Shown: in pieces, positions 1 through 7,515 of the stretch
How positions within the stretch are numbered: position 1 is the first letter of the stretch
How the letters are laid out: every line of letters starts with the position of its first letter
Source of the DNA: an uncultured Christensenella sp.
Lineage (GTDB): Bacteria; Bacillota; Clostridia; Christensenellales; CAG-917
DNA: 64,000 bases
Assembly (NCBI GenBank): GCA_910578325.1
Contig: CAJTQT010000002.1
Span: 124,001-188,000 of the forward strand
Direction: 5' to 3'
Translations under genes and position numbers: made by a program
Notes under the pieces: generated by a model
Told to the model about the DNA's origin: nothing
Database searches by the model: none
The model's input: only the letters and a program-made list of their open reading frames with translations

Positions 1-77
1 AATGTCCGCACGGCAGACCTGCGGTTATCGCGCTGGATAAACGCGATTTCGAAAAGATGTTCAAACGCATCGTTTGA
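1..77 (+). CDS. mutL: DNA mismatch repair protein MutL, C-terminal end (partial)
   Basis: Only the last 24 codons are in the window, read from base 3 to the TGA at 75-77. The peptide begins CPHGRP and ends FKRIV. CPHGRP is the conserved C-terminal motif of MutL proteins with the metal-dependent endonuclease domain. MutL links MutS mismatch recognition to strand removal. It lies 66 nt upstream of miaA on the same strand, matching the mutS-mutL-miaA order of many Bacillota. The call rests on one short but diagnostic motif plus context. Confidence 0.8.
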   Translation, partial: CPHGRPAVIALDKRDFEKMFKRIV

Positions 78-143
78 TTATGTAAATAATGCTTGATTTC
101 AGATAGCGATTGATAAAATCCGTATGACAACAAGAACTCGGTT

Positions 144-1082
144 ATGACAAATACAACGTTACCAACTATATATATTGCGGGGCCAACCGCGTCGGGAAAA
201 TCCGAACTCGCGCTGAGACTTGCAGAGCGTTTCGATAGCGTGATTATATCCGCCGACAGTATGCAGATATATCGCGGTCTCGATATCGGCACTGCAAAAG
301 TCGCAAAGGAAGTACGCGATAGATTCGAGCATAAACTCATTGACGTCGTAAATTTTGACGAGGAGTTTTCAGTTGCCGAATTTGCTTTACAGGCTCGGCG
401 TGAAATCGAGACTGCGCAGAATAGCGGAAAATTGCCGATAGTAGTTGGCGGAACAGGGCTGTATTTCGAATCTCTGCTTTATCCTATGAACTTTGCGCAT
501 ACGGATAAAGATTCCGAGTTGCGAAGAAGATTACAGTCGGAAGCGGAAATTTACGGCGCGGAAGCGTTACATTCCAGACTGCGTGAACTCGATCCGCAAA
601 CTGCGCAAAGACTGCATCCTAATGACGTCAAGCGCGTGATACGGGCTTTGGAAATCGTTTTGAGCACGGGTAAAACGCTCCAAGAAAATGCGGATTCGCA
701 GACAGATCCCGACGTTATAATGGTTGCGTTTGACACTCAAAGAGAAAAACTGTACGCCGGAATAAATGCCCGAGTCGACGAAATGTTTGAACAGGGTTTG
801 GTAAATGAAGTTCTGAACATCGGTAGATTTGACTGTCAGTCTATGCAGGCTATTGGTTATAAAGAGTTTGCGGGTTGCGTTTATGAACTGCGAGACGGCG
901 AATTCATACTTTCCAAAAGCGAAGAATCGCGTATTAAGGATTTGATAAAACAGCATACGAGAAACTATGCCAAACGTCAGTTGACCTGGTTCAGGCGTTA
1001 CAAATTCATAAAGTGGTTCGAGTGCGGAGATTATGACGGGGCGTTAAGTTATATAGAAAGCAAAATTAAGGATTTTAAATGA
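144..1082 (+). CDS. miaA: tRNA dimethylallyltransferase MiaA
   Basis: MiaA transfers a dimethylallyl group to N6 of A37 in tRNAs that read codons starting with U. The 312-residue protein has the usual length. The P-loop GPTASGKS is at residues 13-20, the ADSMQIYRGLDIGTAK substrate motif starts at about residue 37, and VVGGTGLY follows near residue 107. The ATG at 144 is preceded only by a weak ribosome site. A seven-codon reading frame (MTTRTRL) starts at 124 and its stop overlaps the miaA start as ATGA, so translational coupling is possible but unproven. No hfq gene follows, unlike in many Bacillota. Confidence 0.96.
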   Translation: MTNTTLPTIYIAGPTASGKSELALRLAERFDSVIISADSMQIYRGLDIGTAKVAKEVRDRFEHKLIDVVNFDEEFSVAEFALQARREIETAQNSGKLPIVVGGTGLYFESLLYPMNFAHTDKDSELRRRLQSEAEIYGAEALHSRLRELDPQTAQRLHPNDVKRVIRALEIVLSTGKTLQENADSQTDPDVIMVAFDTQREKLYAGINARVDEMFEQGLVNEVLNIGRFDCQSMQAIGYKEFAGCVYELRDGEFILSKSEESRIKDLIKQHTRNYAKRQLTWFRRYKFIKWFECGDYDGALSYIESKIKDFK

Positions 1083-1090
1083 ATAACCCT

Positions 1091-1116
1091 CAAATATGTG
1101 CAAATGTTCATATTTG
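1091..1116. repeat. Inverted repeat between miaA and ynbB
   Basis: CAAATATG at 1091-1098 and CATATTTG at 1109-1116 form an 8-bp perfect stem with a 10-nt spacer, just after the miaA stop. No U-tract follows on the plus strand, so it is a poor intrinsic terminator. It could be an operator or an RNA-stabilising hairpin. Confidence 0.4.
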
Positions 1117-1199
1117 GCAAAATAAAACTAATAAATCAGCATAAAGTATTACAAATTAGTTGATAAATTATAATACTTAATATATCTACAGGTGAACAG

Positions 1200-2447
1200 A
1201 TGAACAGTGTTTCAGCAAGACAATTGAGAATACAGTGCGAAAATCAACTCTCCGAGCAATTTGCGCGCCTTGACGGCATCGCTTTGCACAATCAAAAAAA
1301 AGTGCTTGACGCTTTTAAAAATCAATCTGTTCAGGCGCGTCATATATGCGGAACTACCGGCTACGGTTATGACGATATCGGGCGCGATACTCTGTGCAGA
1401 CTTTACGCGGATATTTTTCAAGCCGAAAGCGCGATTGTTTCGCCGAATATAGTTTCCGGCACACACGCGCTTACGCTTATGCTTTTCGGCGTGCTCCGTC
1501 CGGGAGATAAACTTCTTGCCGTTTCCGGAATGCCTTATGATACGCTTATAGACGTTATTTCGGCTGACAACAAAGGTTCTCTCAAAGATTTTGGAGTAAG
1601 TTTTGAACATATTGACCTGTTGGAAAGCGAAAATCAAACTCCCGTATTTGATTTCGACGCTATCGAAAATGCGCTTAAAACTCAAAGGATAAAGGCAATT
1701 TTTGCTGCAAGAAGCCGCGGATACAGTCTAAGACAGGCAATTTGTGTTGAACAAATTGCTGAACTTGTCGATTTTGTTAAAAAAATCAGCCCGTCAACGC
1801 TTGTTTTGATAGATAACTGTTACGGCGAGTTTGTGCAGGAAATCGAACCTACACAAGTAGGCGCAGACCTTATGGCAGGCTCATTGATAAAGAATATAGG
1901 TGGCGGAATAGCGCCGACAGGCGGATATATAGCGGGTAAAAGCAAATGGGTTGAGCAAGTATCTTATCGATTGACCGCGCCGTCGCTGGGAATGGAAGAA
2001 GGTTCCTATGTTTACGGTTATCTGCCTTATTATCAAGGTCTGTTTTTAGCGCCTTCCGTAGTCAAAAACGCGCTGAAAGGCTCGCTTTTGTTCGCCAAAG
2101 CGTACACCGAACTCGGTTTTGACACCTTGCCCAAAGCAAATATGAATCCTTATGATATCGTTACAAGCATAAAACTCGGAAGTGCTGATAAACTCATTGA
2201 TTTTTGCGGTGCGATTCAGGAGATTTCGCCTATTGACAGCAATGTTAAACCTATGCCTTGGGATATGCCGGGTTATCAGGATCAGGTTATTATGGCAGCG
2301 GGCGCATTTGTGCAAGGTTCATCAATAGAACTCAGCGCAGATTCTCCGATAAAGGAGCCGTACATTGTATATGTGCAAGGCGGTATGACGTATGAGCACG
2401 CCGTGCTTGCGCTAGAACATACGCTTGAAGTTCTGAATTTCGATTGA
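1200..2447 (+). CDS. ynbB: PLP-dependent YnbB/methionine gamma-lyase-like protein
   Basis: A 415-residue protein of the fold-type I PLP family called YnbB, often labelled 'aluminium resistance protein' or methionine gamma-lyase family. The PLP-site pattern is visible: DNCYGEF at about residues 205-211 supplies the aspartate, and GSLIKN at 227-232 supplies the likely Schiff-base lysine K231, followed by a glycine-rich segment. The GTTGYGYDD motif lies near residue 51. A Shine-Dalgarno AGGTG precedes the ATG. In Bacillus subtilis ynbB lies downstream of miaA, so context supports the family. The in vivo substrate is not established. Confidence 0.88.
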   Translation: MNSVSARQLRIQCENQLSEQFARLDGIALHNQKKVLDAFKNQSVQARHICGTTGYGYDDIGRDTLCRLYADIFQAESAIVSPNIVSGTHALTLMLFGVLRPGDKLLAVSGMPYDTLIDVISADNKGSLKDFGVSFEHIDLLESENQTPVFDFDAIENALKTQRIKAIFAARSRGYSLRQAICVEQIAELVDFVKKISPSTLVLIDNCYGEFVQEIEPTQVGADLMAGSLIKNIGGGIAPTGGYIAGKSKWVEQVSYRLTAPSLGMEEGSYVYGYLPYYQGLFLAPSVVKNALKGSLLFAKAYTELGFDTLPKANMNPYDIVTSIKLGSADKLIDFCGAIQEISPIDSNVKPMPWDMPGYQDQVIMAAGAFVQGSSIELSADSPIKEPYIVYVQGGMTYEHAVLALEHTLEVLNFD

Positions 2448-2990
2448 GTTTTTGAATTTTAACATTGCGTTATTCATAAAATGTCGGAATTATGAAAATG
2501 TCGAAACAAAGCATTTATCGAATTTAAAGTTAACTAACAGAAATAATGGATATTAATAGATATTAACAGATTTCGGTCTGTATTCTGTTTACTATACTTT
2601 TTAGCCCTATCACTTCGCAAAACTCGTGTTTTGCGAATAAATTAAAATGCCGCGCCCTATTGCTTACAATCGAAATTTTGCTTATCGGATTACAATTTCA
2701 GAACTTTAGTCTATTGTCTATTCATTAAATTTTACGTATTCTTTTCTTGTTATGTTTAGCATTCACTCTTCAGTATTCGAACGTGGATAAATTTTTGTAT
2801 CGTAAATTTTAAACGTTTTATAATATAAATCGAAAATCATTATCTAATCTTTTGTTTCAAACAAACAGACTGAAATACCCCATATTTATATTCTCCTGAT
2901 CTTCGGAGATAAATTATTTTGATATATTCTCTATTCGATTTGGTTAGTTTATAAATGAATTCACGGATATAGGTTGTGCACATATAAATT
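2448..2990. other. AT-rich intergenic stretch
   Basis: About 540 nt without a convincing gene on either strand. It is markedly AT-rich and its reading frames are short and broken. The only clear structure is the hairpin at 2614-2637. It may hold the ynbB 3' untranslated region and the promoter of the downstream XRE gene. Confidence 0.5.
2614..2637. repeat. Perfect 10-bp hairpin in the intergenic gap
   Basis: TTCGCAAAAC and GTTTTGCGAA flank a TCGT tetraloop, giving a perfect 10-bp stem. It is followed by an AT-rich segment, not a clean T-run, on either strand. It lies 166 nt past the ynbB stop. It could be a distant terminator or the core of a small palindromic repeat. Confidence 0.5.
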
Positions 2991-3023
2991 ATGTGTATTG
3001 AATATAATTGTTATTATGTTGCT

Positions 3024-3242
3024 ATGGAAATGATATTCGCAAATCGACTTAAAGAACTGAGAAAATCCGAGAATATGTCGCAAACACAACTTGCGAAAAT
3101 TATCGGCATTGCTCAATCTAATGTCAGCGATTGGGAAAATGACGTGTCCCGCCCCGAATATGAGAATCTGATAAAAATCGCTAAGATTTTTGATGTCTCC
3201 ACAGATTATTTACTGGGACTGACGGACTATTCTGATATATAA
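3024..3242 (+). CDS. Small XRE-family helix-turn-helix regulator
   Basis: A stand-alone Cro/C1-type DNA-binding domain of 72 residues from the chosen start MEMIFANRLKELR. The helix-turn-helix covers SQTQLAKIIGIAQSNVSDWE, and the tail FDVSTDYLLGLTD is typical of one-domain XRE repressors. An in-frame ATG at 2991 would add 11 residues outside the domain, so 3024 is preferred. Neither start has a good Shine-Dalgarno site. A TATAAT box lies at 3003-3008. The target is unknown. No phage or toxin partner is adjacent. Confidence 0.85.
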   Translation: MEMIFANRLKELRKSENMSQTQLAKIIGIAQSNVSDWENDVSRPEYENLIKIAKIFDVSTDYLLGLTDYSDI

Positions 3243-3269
3243 CAAATATTCTCTGTATTATAATATTAA

Positions 3270-3313
3270 GCCGAATGTATTTGCCTTTAAACGAAATAAA
3301 ACGGAGATTCGGC
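3270..3313. terminator. Candidate bidirectional terminator
   Basis: GCCGAAT at 3270-3276 pairs with ATTCGGC at 3307-3313 across a 30-nt loop, between the convergent XRE gene and the nfo-like gene. T-rich sequence follows the stem on both strands but is interrupted. The loop is long for an intrinsic terminator, so the call is tentative. Confidence 0.35.
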
Positions 3314-3321
3314 GGTTTTGG

Positions 3322-4197
3322 TCATTTTTGCTGTAATATGCTCTTGTAATACGTCTGCATAAATTTTGCGTCTGTCGTTTGTGTTCCCGCCGATTCTGAA
3401 AGAATGTGCGGCGCAAGTGAATTTTTTACAATAACCTCGGCAAACGGTTCGAAATCGGGACCATATATATCGTCGGCAAACGTAAGATGTCTTATTTCCC
3501 CTTTTGCCCCGTACTGGATTTTACTGAAATGTACGTGCATATTTTTGGTTTTCGTTTCGCCTAAGCCGTCGAATAATACGTCAACGATTCTCTGAAAGTC
3601 ATCCGCAGTCTTTAAAGCCCCCTGTAAAAGGCTGTTGACGTGTCCGAAATCTATGCAAGGATAGACGTTTTCGCCGAGTTTACAGAGTTCCACAACCTCC
3701 TCTACCGTGCCTATTTGCGCTTGTTTGCCCATTGTTTCGGGACAAACGATAAGATGACCGAGTCCGAGTTCGTCAATAGTGTCAAGGGCGCGCATAAAGT
3801 TGTCTTTTACGCGTGCAAACGCTTCGTTGCGAGGCTGTTTTCCTTCCGAACCGGCGTGAAAAACGCACCTTGAACCGCGAAAATGATTCAGCACTTTTAA
3901 AGAACTTGTGAGATATGTTATGGAATTATCCGCTTTTTCCTGCTCAACCGAGGCGAAGTTTATAAAATACGGTGCGTGAACGCTCATCTCAATTTCGTAT
4001 TTATCCGCTTCTGCGCCTATTGCCTCGGCTGTGTCCGATGACAGTCGCACTCCTCTTCCGAATGAATACTCAAACAAATCCAAATCTTTATTTCTCAGCC
4101 ACTTTGGCATTTGTAGCGTAGAAATGAGTCCTTCTTTTGCAAATGACTCATCGTGTCCGGACGGTCCGAATTTTGCTTCGTTGTAGTGTTTATCCAT
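3322..4197 (-). CDS. AP endonuclease family 2 (endonuclease IV-like) TIM-barrel protein
   Basis: A 291-residue protein with the metal-binding pattern of the Nfo/xylose-isomerase-like TIM barrel: HAPYF near residue 94, CPETMG near 152, CIDFGH near 181 (Asp and His), MHVHFS near 220 and a late SES glutamate near 268. Endonuclease IV enzymes cut DNA 5' to abasic sites using three zinc ions. The gene is last in the ribosome/translation operon and its start overlaps the ribF end by 8 nt, so the two are probably translationally coupled. True Nfo activity is likely but not certain, because related barrels act on sugars. Confidence 0.8.
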   Translation of the reverse strand: MDKHYNEAKFGPSGHDESFAKEGLISTLQMPKWLRNKDLDLFEYSFGRGVRLSSDTAEAIGAEADKYEIEMSVHAPYFINFASVEQEKADNSITYLTSSLKVLNHFRGSRCVFHAGSEGKQPRNEAFARVKDNFMRALDTIDELGLGHLIVCPETMGKQAQIGTVEEVVELCKLGENVYPCIDFGHVNSLLQGALKTADDFQRIVDVLFDGLGETKTKNMHVHFSKIQYGAKGEIRHLTFADDIYGPDFEPFAEVIVKNSLAPHILSESAGTQTTDAKFMQTYYKSILQQK

Positions 4198-5107
4198 TTG
4201 TTATACCTCTCAGTATCTTGCGGATTTGTTTTTCGTCTTTTTCGAGTTGCGCTTTCAGTTCGTCTGCTGAAGAAAACTTTGTGACGTCCCGAGTACGTTC
4301 GAAAAATTCCAGTTTAACTTCTTTGCCGTAAATGTCGCCGTTGAAATCGAATATGAACGCTTCGACAGACGGAGTATCTATTGAAAAAGTAGGTTTTGTT
4401 CCTACATTTGTCATTGCCTCGTATGAATTGCCGTCGACGGTGATTTTTGCAGCATATACACCGTCGCAAAGCGGAAGTCTATCTCTCGAAGAAAGAATAT
4501 TCGCAGTAGGAAAGCCCAACTTATGCCCTACGCTTCGCTCGTGCATAACCGTACCTATGATAAAATACGGAGACGTAAGGTATTTATTCAACTGCGAAAC
4601 GTTGCCGCTTCTGACATATTTTTTAAGTGAAGATGTGGAAATTTTCTTTCCGTCGGCTTTTTTAAAATCGCGCACATCGAGGACAATATTTTTGTCATTG
4701 CAATAGTTTTGCAGAAACTCCACGTTGCCGCCTGCATTTTTTCCGAAGGTATAGTCTTTTCCGACAACGATATAACGGACGTTAAGAGAGTTTGTAAGCC
4801 GATTAAGAAACGTTTCCGGCTCCATTGCGGCGAATTCGGCTTCAAAGCGTGCAGAAATGATGTTGTCAATTCCTTTACTTTTCAGAACCTCTGTACGTGT
4901 AGAAAAATCGTATATCTGCTGTTCGCCGCCGAAAAACCCCGAAGGATCGTTTGAAAACGTCAGTAATGCACTTTGTATCCCGTTTGTTTCGGCGTAATTT
5001 TTTGCAATATCTGCGAGATAACCGTGTCCTAAATGTATGCAATCAAAAAAACCGAGTGCTACGGCTATAGGTTTTTCATATTTTTGTCCGAATTCAATTA
5101 TATTCAT
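4190..5107 (-). CDS. ribF: Bifunctional riboflavin kinase/FAD synthetase RibF
   Basis: RibF phosphorylates riboflavin to FMN and adenylylates FMN to FAD. The 305-residue length is typical. The N-terminal FAD synthetase domain has the nucleotidyltransferase motif GFFDCIHLGH at residues 19-28. The C-terminal riboflavin kinase domain begins near residue 180 with GTVMHERSVGHKLGFPTANI and continues with NVGTKPTF. It starts 10 nt after truB, the conserved truB-ribF arrangement. The Shine-Dalgarno site is weak, suggesting coupling to truB. Confidence 0.96.
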   Translation of the reverse strand: MNIIEFGQKYEKPIAVALGFFDCIHLGHGYLADIAKNYAETNGIQSALLTFSNDPSGFFGGEQQIYDFSTRTEVLKSKGIDNIISARFEAEFAAMEPETFLNRLTNSLNVRYIVVGKDYTFGKNAGGNVEFLQNYCNDKNIVLDVRDFKKADGKKISTSSLKKYVRSGNVSQLNKYLTSPYFIIGTVMHERSVGHKLGFPTANILSSRDRLPLCDGVYAAKITVDGNSYEAMTNVGTKPTFSIDTPSVEAFIFDFNGDIYGKEVKLEFFERTRDVTKFSSADELKAQLEKDEKQIRKILRGITNG

Positions 5108-5117
5108 AATCCGATAC

Positions 5118-6023
5118 TTACAGTCTGGTTACCAGTTTGAGTTTTCCGTTATGTATTTCCCCTATTCCGACAGTATTTCCGCATATCGAAACGGCAATCG
5201 GGATACCTGTCGGTGCCTGTTCGCAAGTTACGGCTACTCCGTTGAGCGCCTTTACACCGTCGGAATCCGTCAGATCGACTTTAACAAAGCCTTTCAGTGC
5301 TGTTTCCATAGGTAAGATATGTTTGAGAGGTTCTCGCTCGAACTCTTCTATTCTCACGGCTTGATTTAACTCGAAATCTCCCGATTTTATGCGGCACAGC
5401 GAGGTCATATATCCCACTGTACAGAGCATAAACGCCATATCGCGGGCTATCGCTCGGATATACGTACCGCTTCCGCAAGTAATTTCAAAGGCAAATTCGT
5501 TGTCTGATAAAGTATATTCACCGTTTGGCAAAGGAACTGTGCCGTTGATTGCTTCGATTTGTTTTATGCTGTGTATTTCAACCTTTTTAGGCTTCAAATC
5601 GGCTGTACCGCCCGCCCTTGCTATATCGTACGCTCTTACGCCGCCGATAGATTTGGCTGAATACTGCGGAGGCATCTGCATAATTTCGCCTGTCAGACTG
5701 TCTGATATCCGTTCAATATCGCGCCCTAGTATTTTTACGCTGCTGCTGTCCGTAATCTTACCGCCGCTGTCCAGAGTATCAGTGGTTATACCGAACTTAA
5801 AAGTTGCGACATATACCTTTTGCTTTTTCTGCATATAATCAAAAAGGCGTGTTGCGTTTCCGACGGCAACAGGCAGTACGCCAGTCGCGAGAGGATCGAG
5901 TGTTCCGAGATGTCCTGTCTTTTGTTTTTCGCCGATGGCTCTGCGCAGAATTCCGCGAACCAAAACAACGGCGTCGCTTGACGTCATATTTAGAGGTTTA
6001 TAAATGTTTACAAAACCTTTCAT
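5118..6023 (-). CDS. truB: tRNA pseudouridine(55) synthase TruB
   Basis: TruB makes the universal pseudouridine 55 in the T-loop of tRNAs. The protein has 301 residues. The catalytic motif GHLGTLDPLATGVLPV places the nucleophile at Asp43. YSAKSIGGVRAYDIAR and GTYIRAIARD are further family motifs. The C-terminal part probably carries the PUA-like RNA-binding region. The order rbfA-nrnA-truB-ribF matches many Bacillota. It follows nrnA after 89 nt, with a short AGAG ribosome site before the ATG. Confidence 0.96.
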   Translation of the reverse strand: MKGFVNIYKPLNMTSSDAVVLVRGILRRAIGEKQKTGHLGTLDPLATGVLPVAVGNATRLFDYMQKKQKVYVATFKFGITTDTLDSGGKITDSSSVKILGRDIERISDSLTGEIMQMPPQYSAKSIGGVRAYDIARAGGTADLKPKKVEIHSIKQIEAINGTVPLPNGEYTLSDNEFAFEITCGSGTYIRAIARDMAFMLCTVGYMTSLCRIKSGDFELNQAVRIEEFEREPLKHILPMETALKGFVKVDLTDSDGVKALNGVAVTCEQAPTGIPIAVSICGNTVGIGEIHNGKLKLVTRL

Positions 6024-6112
6024 AATGTTCTCTTTGAAACCGTATACTTTGTTATACTATTTTAATATTGGGCATTTATTAGAATAGTCATCGCCAGTAT
6101 AACGTTGAATTT

Positions 6113-7066
6113 TTACATTCTGACTTTGGCAAGTTTAACAATCTTTTCTATGACGTCTTCTGTATATCCGTTGATTCTGCATCCTGCGGCCGCGGAGTGT
6201 CCTCCTCCGCCCATTGTCATTGCAATCTCCGAGGCGTCAACCGTCGGTTTTGTGCGTATGCTCAGTTTGTAGTTTCTTACGCCTACTTCGGCAAGCGAAT
6301 ATGCAACTTTAACGTCGCGTATGGCAATTATCTCCGCAATCAGACCTTCGGTATCAGAAGTATCGGTTTGTGTGGCTTGAAAATCTTCCTTTGTAAACGT
6401 TATAACCGCGATGCTGTTGTTCTCAAAAAATCTGATGCTATTAAGCGCGCGACGTTTTAAATTGAACCTATTCATCTCGGTACTGCGGAAAACGTCGTAG
6501 ATTATTTCGGAACCGTTTATACCGTATTCCAAAAGTTCACAGGCAATAGTGTGAGTTTCGGTTGTTACGCTTGAATAAGCAAAACAGCCGCTGTCCGTTA
6601 CGAGTGATGAAAACAGAAGCCCTGCGATGTCCTTATCGATTGCTTTCATCTGTTTAAGCAATTTAAATACGATTTGAGCACAAGCCGCGGCGTCCCCTTC
6701 TACGAGGCACAGTTCGGCAAATCTTGCGAAACTTTTGTGGTGGTCGATCGCAATTTGGGACTTTGCCGACAGATATGACTTCATACACTGCCCGAGACGG
6801 TCGATACTTGCGCAATCCACGCTGATTGCAAGTTCGTGCACTCCCTTTTGCGGAAAAGTGATTTTTTCGTAGCCTTTAAGACATTTATACTTTTCGGCCA
6901 CGGGACTGTCGCAGTACATACTGACTTTCTTTCCCGCATTTAACAACGCTGTACCGAGAGCGAGCAAGCAACCCAGTGCGTCTCCGTCGGGGTTGGTGTG
7001 ACAATAAACGGCGATATCTTTCGCTTTTGAAAGTGATTTTATTATCTGTGCGTATCTGTCATCCAT
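6113..7066 (-). CDS. nrnA: DHH-family phosphoesterase NrnA (nanoRNase/pAp phosphatase)
   Basis: A 317-residue DHH-DHHA1 protein. NrnA degrades very short oligoribonucleotides and dephosphorylates 3'-phosphoadenosine 5'-phosphate. Metal-binding motifs are NPDGDALG at residues 24-31 and DHHKSF near residue 103. The C-terminal DHHA1 substrate-binding motif GGGGHSAAAGC is near residue 287. The position between rbfA and truB is the standard one in clostridia. A GAGGT ribosome site precedes the ATG. Confidence 0.93.
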   Translation of the reverse strand: MDDRYAQIIKSLSKAKDIAVYCHTNPDGDALGCLLALGTALLNAGKKVSMYCDSPVAEKYKCLKGYEKITFPQKGVHELAISVDCASIDRLGQCMKSYLSAKSQIAIDHHKSFARFAELCLVEGDAAACAQIVFKLLKQMKAIDKDIAGLLFSSLVTDSGCFAYSSVTTETHTIACELLEYGINGSEIIYDVFRSTEMNRFNLKRRALNSIRFFENNSIAVITFTKEDFQATQTDTSDTEGLIAEIIAIRDVKVAYSLAEVGVRNYKLSIRTKPTVDASEIAMTMGGGGHSAAAGCRINGYTEDVIEKIVKLAKVRM

Positions 7067-7134
7067 ATTAACCTCACGCCATCGAGCAATTTAAAATTTC
7101 ATTTTTACCGCATAATAAAACCGACGCGAGCAAG

Positions 7135-7515
7135 TCACTCGCCGTCGGCTTCATCATCACTGTATCCGTTTTGCTTGATTTTTGCAAGCAATTCGTCTAT
7201 TTTCGCGCTGTGTTCCGTAGTGTCGTCGAGCACGAAATTCAATTCAGGCAAAAGTCGCATCTGCACATTGTCTTTCAATCGGTTGCGGATAAAATTTGCC
7301 GCTCGGCAGACCGTATAAAACGATTCGGTCACAATTTCGGGAGAAGACGCGTATACGGATACGAAGACTTTTGCATACTTCAAGTCCGGAGTCGTACGTA
7401 CTTTTGTCACGCCGATTATAGCGTCGCCGAGCCTCGGGTCCTTGATATCCTCGGCGATAACTTTGGATATCTGACGTGTAAGTTCGGCGTTAATACGCTC
7501 GATTTTAATCTTCAT
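7135..7515 (-). CDS. rbfA: 30S ribosome-binding factor RbfA
   Basis: RbfA helps mature the 5' end of 16S rRNA in the small subunit. The 126-residue protein has the typical KH-like sequence, with a basic start (RINAELTRQISKVIAEDIKDPRLGD), the segment KYAKVFVSVY and the C-terminal LNFVLDDTTEHSAKIDELL. Its start overlaps the infB end by 11 nt, with the ribosome site GGAG inside infB. The ylxP gene found between infB and rbfA in Bacillus is absent. Confidence 0.96.
   Translation of the reverse strand: MKIKIERINAELTRQISKVIAEDIKDPRLGDAIIGVTKVRTTPDLKYAKVFVSVYASSPEIVTESFYTVCRAANFIRNRLKDNVQMRLLPELNFVLDDTTEHSAKIDELLAKIKQNGYSDDEADGE

Noticed and set aside
2991..3023. Upstream ATG for the XRE regulator
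   Set aside because: It would add MCIEYNCYYVA before the domain, with no ribosome site; the start at 3024 fits the family better.
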